A DNA stretch of 36,997 bases from JAXGTD01 sp040775095 (GTDB lineage Bacteria; Pseudomonadota; Gammaproteobacteria; Chromatiales; Chromatiaceae): positions 1-36,997 of the forward strand of contig JAXGTD010000026.1 of assembly GCA_040775095.1 (NCBI GenBank), written 5' to 3'. The notes beneath the pieces are model-generated. The model did no database searches. It worked only from the letters and a program-made list of their open reading frames with translations, and was not told where the DNA came from. The translations under genes and the position numbers were made by a program. Every line of letters starts with the position of its first letter. The first letter of the stretch is position 1. Shown in pieces: positions 32,048 through 36,997 of this stretch.

Positions 32048-32713
32048 ATGACCCTCGACCCATCCCTGTTCTCACCCCTGGTCATCTGGACCGCGGCCAT
32101 TCTGTACGGCCTGTGTCTGGCCCTGGCGATACGCCTGGCCCCCTGGCGCGGGATCCTCGCCGCCCGCGTGACCCATGTATTCTTCGCTGCCACCGTCGTG
32201 CTGATGCTCCTCTGGCACATGGAGGCACAGGTGCAGCCCGGACTGTCTTACCATCTGCTCGGCCTGACCGCGGTGGTGCTGATGTTCGGCTGGTCGTTTG
32301 CGGTGATCGCCGCGTCGCTGGCGCTGCTCGGCGTCCACGTCAACGGCGGGCTGGGGTGGGAAGGCTTCGCGCTCAATGCACTGGTCAGCGGCGTCCTGCC
32401 GATCACGCTGACACAGATCATGCTCATCCTGATCCGCTGGTATCTGCCCAAGCAGTTCTTCGTCTACGTGCTGGTCAACGGCTTCCTCACCGCCGGTCTG
32501 GTGGGCGTCGCGATGGGCTACGCGGCGGCGTGGATGCTGGTCATCAGCGGGGCCTACACGTTCGCCGAGCTGAGTCAAACCGTGTTACCGTTCTTTCCGA
32601 TGATGTTCCTGCCCGAGGCGATGCTAAACGGCTGGATCATGGTCCTGCTCGTCGCGTTCCGCCCGGACTGGGTCTATTCGTTCTCCGACGAGCAGTACCT
32701 GAAGGACAAGTAG
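32048..32713 (+). CDS. CbiM-type energy-coupling factor transporter permease
   Basis: The 221-residue protein has about six membrane segments. It has the CbiM/NikM-like blocks (VTHVFFAATVVLMLLWHMEAQV, LGLTAVVLMFGW and PEAMLNGWIMVLLVAFRPDW). Such proteins are substrate-capture components for Co2+ or Ni2+. The usual N-terminal H-I-x-D/E-G metal-binding start is absent and no ATPase or partner genes follow, so transport of a metal is uncertain. It is 27 bp upstream of djlA. Confidence 0.78.
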   Translation: MTLDPSLFSPLVIWTAAILYGLCLALAIRLAPWRGILAARVTHVFFAATVVLMLLWHMEAQVQPGLSYHLLGLTAVVLMFGWSFAVIAASLALLGVHVNGGLGWEGFALNALVSGVLPITLTQIMLILIRWYLPKQFFVYVLVNGFLTAGLVGVAMGYAAAWMLVISGAYTFAELSQTVLPFFPMMFLPEAMLNGWIMVLLVAFRPDWVYSFSDEQYLKDK

Positions 32714-32740
32714 ACAAGGGTAGACAGCGGGGCGAGCGTC

Positions 32741-33568
32741 ATGGGCTGGTTGGGAAAAGTGGTGGGCGGCATCCTCGGACTGGCCGCGGGTGGTCCACTG
32801 GGCGCGCTGCTCGGCGCGACACTCGGCCACGGCTTCGACCGCGGTGTCGAGAAGCTGCAACAGGATGCCCAGCTGCCACCCGGCGATCGGCTGCGCATCC
32901 GCAGCGTGTTCTTCACCGCGACCTTCAGCACCATGGGCCATCTGGCCAAGGCCGATGGCAAGGTGTCGGCGGCGGAGATCGCGCTGGCCGAGGCGGTGAT
33001 GGCGCAGATGCAGTTCAGCGCCGACATGCGCAGCGCCGCCATCGCGCTCTTCAAGCAGGGCAAGTCCCCCGAGTTCGATCTCGAGGCCGTGCTCGCCACC
33101 TTCCGACGCGAATGCCAGGGGCAGCTGTCCCTGATCCAGATGTTCGTGGAGATTCAGCTGCAGGCGGCCTATGCCGACGGCGAGCCCTCGGAGGCCGAAC
33201 GCGCGGTACTCGAACGCATCCGCGGCAGTCTTGGGATCCCGGAGATCCTGTTTCGCCAGCTCGAGAACCTGATCAAGCTGCAGCGCCAGTTCGCCGGCGG
33301 CGCGCGCCCTGGCGGCGCAGGTGCGGGGGCGCGCCGGGCCCAGACACAAGGACCGAGCCTGTCCCAGGCCTACGCCCTGCTTGGTGTCGACCCCAAGGAC
33401 TCGGACGCCACCGTCAAGCGCGCATACCGCCGGCTGTTGAGCCAACACCACCCCGACAAGCTGGTCTCCAAGGGACTGCCCGAGGAGATGATGAAGCTCG
33501 CCGCGCAGAAGACACACGAGATCCGCCGCGCCTACGAGATGATCCAGGAGGCACGCGGCGCCACATGA
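32741..33568 (+). CDS. djlA: DjlA, membrane-anchored DnaJ co-chaperone
   Basis: DjlA stimulates DnaK. The 275-residue protein has an N-terminal Gly-rich membrane segment (WLGKVVGGILGLAAGGPLG) and a TerB-like central domain (VFFTATFSTMGHLAKADGKV through LIQMFVEIQLQAAYADG). The C-terminal J-domain (about 206-272) has the HPD motif in SQHHPDKLVSKGLP. Length is typical. It follows the CbiM-like gene and is separated from rpe by 180 bp. Confidence 0.94.
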   Translation: MGWLGKVVGGILGLAAGGPLGALLGATLGHGFDRGVEKLQQDAQLPPGDRLRIRSVFFTATFSTMGHLAKADGKVSAAEIALAEAVMAQMQFSADMRSAAIALFKQGKSPEFDLEAVLATFRRECQGQLSLIQMFVEIQLQAAYADGEPSEAERAVLERIRGSLGIPEILFRQLENLIKLQRQFAGGARPGGAGAGARRAQTQGPSLSQAYALLGVDPKDSDATVKRAYRRLLSQHHPDKLVSKGLPEEMMKLAAQKTHEIRRAYEMIQEARGAT

Positions 33569-33600
33569 CCCCGTTGTACCCGCGGTGACCGGGCGGGCGC

Positions 33601-33616
33601 GCCCCCCATCGGGGGC
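33601..33616 (+). terminator. Short GC hairpin downstream of djlA
   Basis: GCCCCC (33601-33606) and GGGGGC (33611-33616) are exact reverse complements with a four-base loop, 33 bp after the djlA stop. No T-run follows. It may be a weak terminator or mRNA end signal before rpe. Confidence 0.4.
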
Positions 33617-33748
33617 CGGTCGATCACCGAACCAAGACCCTCCGGGAAGTGAAAACGGCGGCCACATCGGGTAGAGTTAACGGGTTTGTTCCTAATAGAT
33701 AAGGCGGCGCGCGATTGGGCTGCGTCGTCCATCAGCGGAGAGTTTTCG

Positions 33749-34444
33749 ATGGCAGCAGAAGACCTGATCGCCCCGTCCATCCTGTCGGCCGATTTCGCCA
33801 AGCTCGGAGAAGAGGTCGACAACGTGCTCGCCTCCGGCGCGGACATCGTCCACTTCGATGTCATGGACAACCACTACGTGCCGAACCTGACCATCGGCCC
33901 ACTGATCTGCGAGGCCCTGCGCAAGCACGGTGTCACGGCACCGATCGACGTGCACCTGATGGTCAAGCCCGTCGACCGCATCATCCCGGACTTTGCCGCC
34001 GCCGGCGCGACCTATATCACGTTCCACCCCGAGGCCAGCGAGCACATCGACCGCACGCTGCAGCTCATCAAGGGCGAGGGCTGCAAGGCCGGGCTGGTGT
34101 TCAACCCGGCCACCCCACTGGACGTGCTCGAATACGTGATGGACAAGATCGACATGATCCTGCTGATGTCCGTCAACCCCGGCTTTGGCGGACAGAGCTT
34201 CATCCCCTCGGCGCTGGGTAAGCTGACCCAGGTGCGCAAGCTCATCGACGCCTCCGGACGCGATATCCGCCTGGAGATCGACGGCGGCGTCAAGGCCGAC
34301 AACATCGCCGAGATCAAGGCCGCCGGCGCCGATACCTTTGTCTCCGGCTCGGGCATCTTCGGCAAGGCATCCGACAGCGACCCACACCGCTACGACAGCA
34401 TCGTGCGACAGATGCGCGAGGCGCTCGCCGGCGTGAATCGCTGA
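33749..34444 (+). CDS. rpe: Ribulose-phosphate 3-epimerase
   Basis: Rpe interconverts ribulose 5-phosphate and xylulose 5-phosphate in the pentose phosphate and Calvin cycles. The 231-residue protein has IAPSILSADFAKLGEEV, HFDVMDNHYVPNLTIGP with a metal-binding Asp, the VHLMVKPVD block, MSVNPGFGGQSFIP and the DGGVK segment. ATG 33749 with GGAGAG six bases before it decides the start; a frame from 33686 is longer but unlikely. gph follows after 26 bp, and trpE after that, the order seen in Pseudomonas and other gammaproteobacteria. Confidence 0.97.
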   Translation: MAAEDLIAPSILSADFAKLGEEVDNVLASGADIVHFDVMDNHYVPNLTIGPLICEALRKHGVTAPIDVHLMVKPVDRIIPDFAAAGATYITFHPEASEHIDRTLQLIKGEGCKAGLVFNPATPLDVLEYVMDKIDMILLMSVNPGFGGQSFIPSALGKLTQVRKLIDASGRDIRLEIDGGVKADNIAEIKAAGADTFVSGSGIFGKASDSDPHRYDSIVRQMREALAGVNR

Positions 34445-34470
34445 GCCCGATCGCAAGGAGCCGTACCAAC

Positions 34471-35148
34471 ATGCAGCGTTTCCCGATCCAACCGGGCATG
34501 GTCCTGATTGACGTCGACGGTACCCTGGTCGACAGCGTCCCCGATCTGACCTTCTGCGTCGACACCATGATGGGGCGGCTGGGCCGCCCGCCGCACGGCG
34601 AGGCGGCGGTACGCAACTGGGTCGGCAACGGGGTCGAGCGACTGGTGCGCCGCGCACTCACGGGTACGCTCGACGGCGAGCCAAGCGATGCCGACTACGA
34701 CCTCGCCTACCCGATCTTCCTCGACCTCTACGCCGAGAACACCAGCAAGCGTTCGTTGCTGTACCCCGGCGTGCGCGACGGGATCGACCTGCTCAAGGGA
34801 CGTGGATACCGCCTCGGCTGCGTCACCAACAAGGCGGCGCGGTTCACCGAGCCGCTGCTGCAGGATCTGGGCGTCTCCGAGGCCTTCGAGCTCATCATCA
34901 GCGGGGACACGCTGCCCGAAAAGAAGCCGAGCCCGGTGCCGCTGCTGCATGCGGCAGAGTACTTCGGCGTCGCGCCGGAACAGGCACTGATGATCGGAGA
35001 CTCGGTCAGCGACGTGAAGGCGGCGCGGGCCGCGGGTTTCTCGATCATCTGCATGAGCTACGGCTACAATCACGGGCGCGACATCCGCGAGGCCGAGCCG
35101 GACGCGGTGATCGACTCCATGATCGAGCTGCAGGACCTGCTGGTCTGA
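34471..35148 (+). CDS. gph: Phosphoglycolate phosphatase
   Basis: Gph is a haloacid-dehalogenase phosphatase that removes 2-phosphoglycolate. The 225-residue protein has the catalytic DVDGTLVDSVPD (nucleophile Asp and general acid Asp), the motif II Thr in GCVTNKAARF, the motif III Lys in EKKPSP, and GDSVSDVKAARAAG for motif IV. Standard length. It sits between rpe and trpE, with AAGGAG before its ATG. In an organism fixing CO2 by RubisCO it handles oxygenase by-product, but this is inference. Confidence 0.96.
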   Translation: MQRFPIQPGMVLIDVDGTLVDSVPDLTFCVDTMMGRLGRPPHGEAAVRNWVGNGVERLVRRALTGTLDGEPSDADYDLAYPIFLDLYAENTSKRSLLYPGVRDGIDLLKGRGYRLGCVTNKAARFTEPLLQDLGVSEAFELIISGDTLPEKKPSPVPLLHAAEYFGVAPEQALMIGDSVSDVKAARAAGFSIICMSYGYNHGRDIREAEPDAVIDSMIELQDLLV

Positions 35149-35292
35149 GCCACGCCCGTCCCGGTCATGATCGCAAGACGCCCCATGGTCATCCGCGAAG
35201 AGCCCAGCCAAACGACGCGCCCCGGAGGGCGATGGCGGGGTTGATCCGCCTTCCCGATCGCTGATCCGGCTGACCCCTCTGGAGCGCGTCCC

Positions 35293-36795
35293 ATGACACC
35301 CGAGAACTTCGCGGCCCTGGTCGAAAAGGGCCACAATCGCATCCCCCTGGTCTGTGAGGTCCTCGCGGACCTCGACACCCCGCTGAGCTGTTATCTCAAG
35401 CTCGCCAACGGCCCCTACAGCTACCTGTTCGAATCCGTACAGGGGGGCGAGAAGTGGGGCCGTTACTCGATCATCGGTCTGCCCTGCCGGAGCGTGCTGA
35501 AGGTCTACGGAAAGCACATCCACATCGAACGCGACGGCGTGCTCATCGAGCGTGCCGAGGCCGAGGATCCGCTGGCCTGGATCGATGCATTCCAGCAGCG
35601 TTTCCATGTCGCCGAGCACCCGGAGCTGCCGCGCTTCGCGGGCGGGCTGGTGGGCTATTTCGGCTACGACACGGTGCGCTACATCGAACCGCGGCTGATG
35701 CCCTGCCCGAACCCGGACCAGATCGGCACGCCCGACATCCTGCTCATGCTCTCCGAGGAGGTCGTCGTCTTCGATAACCTGCGCGGGCGCATCTACATGA
35801 TCCTGCACCTGGACCCGGAGGCCGGCGATACCCTGGCATCGGGTCGGCGGCGCATCGACGAGCTGGTCGCACGCATGCAGCAGGGTGCGCCGCGCAATCC
35901 GAGCGAGGTGCCACGCGAGGTTCGCGAGGCCGACTTCGTCTCCGGTTTCACCGAGCACGGCTACAAACAGGCGGTCGAGCGCATCAAGGAATACATCCTC
36001 GAGGGCGACTGCATGCAGGTGGTGCTCTCCCAGCGCCTGTCGATCCCCTACCAGGCCCGGCCGCTGGACCTCTACCGGGCGCTGCGGGGGCTGAACCCGT
36101 CGCCCTATATGTACTTCCTCGATCTCGGCGGGTTCCAGATCGTCGGCTCCTCGCCAGAGATCCTGACCCGGCTCGAGAACGGCGTGGTCACGGTGCGCCC
36201 CATCGCCGGCACCCGGCGGCGCGGCCACACCGACGACGAGGACCTGGCACTGGAGGCCGAGCTGCTGGCCGACCCCAAGGAGCTCGCCGAGCACCTGATG
36301 CTCATCGACCTCGGCCGCAACGACTGCGGTCGCGTCGCCAAGACCGGCAGCGTACACCTCACCGAGCGCATGATCGTCGAGCGTTACTCCCACGTCATGC
36401 ACATTGTCAGCAACGTTATCGGCGAGCTGACAGATGGCATGAGCGCGATGGACGTGCTGCGCGCGACCTTCCCCGCCGGCACCGTCTCGGGCGCGCCGAA
36501 GATCCGCGCGATGGAGATCATCGACGAGCTGGAACCCGTCAAACGCGGGATCTACTCCGGGGCGGTCGGCTATCTGGCCTTCAACGGCAACATGGACACG
36601 GCCATCGCGATTCGCACCGCGGTGATCCAGGACGGCACCCTCCACATCCAGGCCGGCGCCGGCATCGTCGCCGACTCGGTGCCGGACCTCGAATGGAAGG
36701 AGACCATGAACAAGGGGCGCGCCATCTTCCGCGCCGTGGCCATGGCCGAGGCGGGTATCGAACGCCACCCCTGCGCGGGCGACGCGCAGGACTGA
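35293..36795 (+). CDS. trpE: Anthranilate synthase component I
   Basis: TrpE makes anthranilate from chorismate with the TrpG amidotransferase, the first step of tryptophan synthesis. The 500-residue protein has the N-terminal Trp-feedback region (CEVLADLDTPLSCYLKL and a SYLFESVQGGEKWGRYS block). The C-terminal chorismate-binding domain has PIAGTRRRG, DLGRNDCGRVA, ATFPAGTVSGAPKIRAMEII, and QAGAGIVADSVPDLEW. Length is normal. It follows gph by 144 bp. Its usual partner trpG is not visible because an IS3-family element begins about 20 bp after the stop. Confidence 0.97.
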   Translation: MTPENFAALVEKGHNRIPLVCEVLADLDTPLSCYLKLANGPYSYLFESVQGGEKWGRYSIIGLPCRSVLKVYGKHIHIERDGVLIERAEAEDPLAWIDAFQQRFHVAEHPELPRFAGGLVGYFGYDTVRYIEPRLMPCPNPDQIGTPDILLMLSEEVVVFDNLRGRIYMILHLDPEAGDTLASGRRRIDELVARMQQGAPRNPSEVPREVREADFVSGFTEHGYKQAVERIKEYILEGDCMQVVLSQRLSIPYQARPLDLYRALRGLNPSPYMYFLDLGGFQIVGSSPEILTRLENGVVTVRPIAGTRRRGHTDDEDLALEAELLADPKELAEHLMLIDLGRNDCGRVAKTGSVHLTERMIVERYSHVMHIVSNVIGELTDGMSAMDVLRATFPAGTVSGAPKIRAMEIIDELEPVKRGIYSGAVGYLAFNGNMDTAIAIRTAVIQDGTLHIQAGAGIVADSVPDLEWKETMNKGRAIFRAVAMAEAGIERHPCAGDAQD

Positions 36796-36816
36796 CCATG
36801 CCGCGGATGATTCGGC

Positions 36817-36997
36817 TGAAGTGGACCCCGAAAATCGGACAGTAGTTTAAGCTTGCCTGCCAACCGAGAGGGGCAGTAGGGAGATGAGTGAGGCGAAGCG
36901 CAGGAGCGACACGGCAGCCTTCAAAGCGAAAGTCGGTTTGGAGGCGATCCGTGGGGTGAAGACGATCAACGAGATCGGGCAGGAGGACGGGGTGCAC
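36817..36997 (+). mobile_element. Left end of an IS3-family insertion sequence, cut by the window end
   Basis: The likely terminal inverted repeat begins at TGAAGTGGACCCCGAAAATC (36817-36836) and is followed by GGACAG. The sequence continues into the first transposase reading frame at 36884. The right end is not in the window, so the target-site duplication cannot be checked and the exact end may differ by a few bases. Confidence 0.72.
36884..36997 (+). CDS. IS3-family transposase OrfA, N-terminal part
   Basis: The first 38 codons are present and the frame is open to the window end. The visible sequence MSEAKRRSDTAAFKAKVG followed by LEAIRGVKTINEIGQEDGVH is the helix-turn-helix start of IS3-family OrfA, which binds the element ends. 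AGGGAG lies directly before the ATG. Completeness and the OrfA/OrfB frameshift cannot be judged. Confidence 0.85.
   Translation, partial: MSEAKRRSDTAAFKAKVGLEAIRGVKTINEIGQEDGVH

Noticed and set aside
34390..36768. A 792-codon open frame on the minus strand opposite trpE, gph and rpe
   Set aside because: It is a mirror of conserved coding regions, has no recognisable domain and would overlap three certain genes.

Overview
The window is GC-rich and gene-dense. It reads as a chromosomal segment of a sulfur-oxidising gammaproteobacterium, most like the purple sulfur bacteria and their relatives (Chromatiales). The reasons are the dissimilatory APS reductase pair aprBA, a DsrC-family protein, a KaiB-like frame, several c-type cytochromes, and two typical gammaproteobacterial housekeeping blocks (lptM-lysA-dapF-DUF484-xerC and rpe-gph-trpE). 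No tRNA, rRNA or CRISPR array was recognised. The species cannot be named from the sequence alone.

Layout. 1-2.4 kb: a Vsr-like endonuclease (+), then a minus-strand operon of a thioredoxin/HEAT protein, a DUF423 membrane protein and rsmE. 2.4-5.5 kb: aprBA (+) behind a 0.5 kb leader. 5.7-6.6 kb: a YkgJ-type cysteine-cluster gene that appears broken by one clear and one probable frameshift. 6.7-9.8 kb: a DsrC-like protein with an unusual four-cysteine tail, two dihaem cytochromes c, and a KaiB-like frame with no usable start codon. 9.8-20.6 kb: a complete nitrous oxide reductase cluster on the minus strand, read nosZ, cytochrome c, dihaem cytochrome c, nosB-like, nosD, nosG, nosH, nosF, nosL, nosY. 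21-25.7 kb: xerC, DUF484, dapF, a methyltransferase, lysA and lptM. 25.8-31.9 kb: envelope and unknown small genes, an L,D-transpeptidase, an alpha/beta hydrolase, hdfR and tas. 32-36.8 kb: cbiM-like, djlA, rpe, gph and trpE. The window ends inside an IS3-family element inserted directly after trpE.

How the genes work together. AprBA oxidises sulfite to APS in the cytoplasm. The nos cluster lets the cell respire N2O, with NosG/NosH and the periplasmic cytochromes as the probable electron route to NosZ. NosZ has a Sec-type signal and the cluster has nosB-like, nosG and nosH but no nosR, which fits the clade II (atypical) type. Two perfect FNR-type boxes (TTGAT-N4-ATCAA) lie upstream of nosZ and of the dihaem cytochrome gene, each with a -10-like hexamer at class II spacing. 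A near-perfect third box precedes the convergent dihaem cytochrome at 9034. These genes are therefore probably one low-oxygen or NO-responsive regulon.

The most unusual signals are: a structured leader of about 240 nt with two perfect hairpins inside the nos cluster; a dispersed intergenic repeat family, one copy of which lies in that leader; a NosZ C-terminal extension of about 118 residues without a haem motif; the DsrC variant; the start-less KaiB; and two very small membrane-peptide genes.
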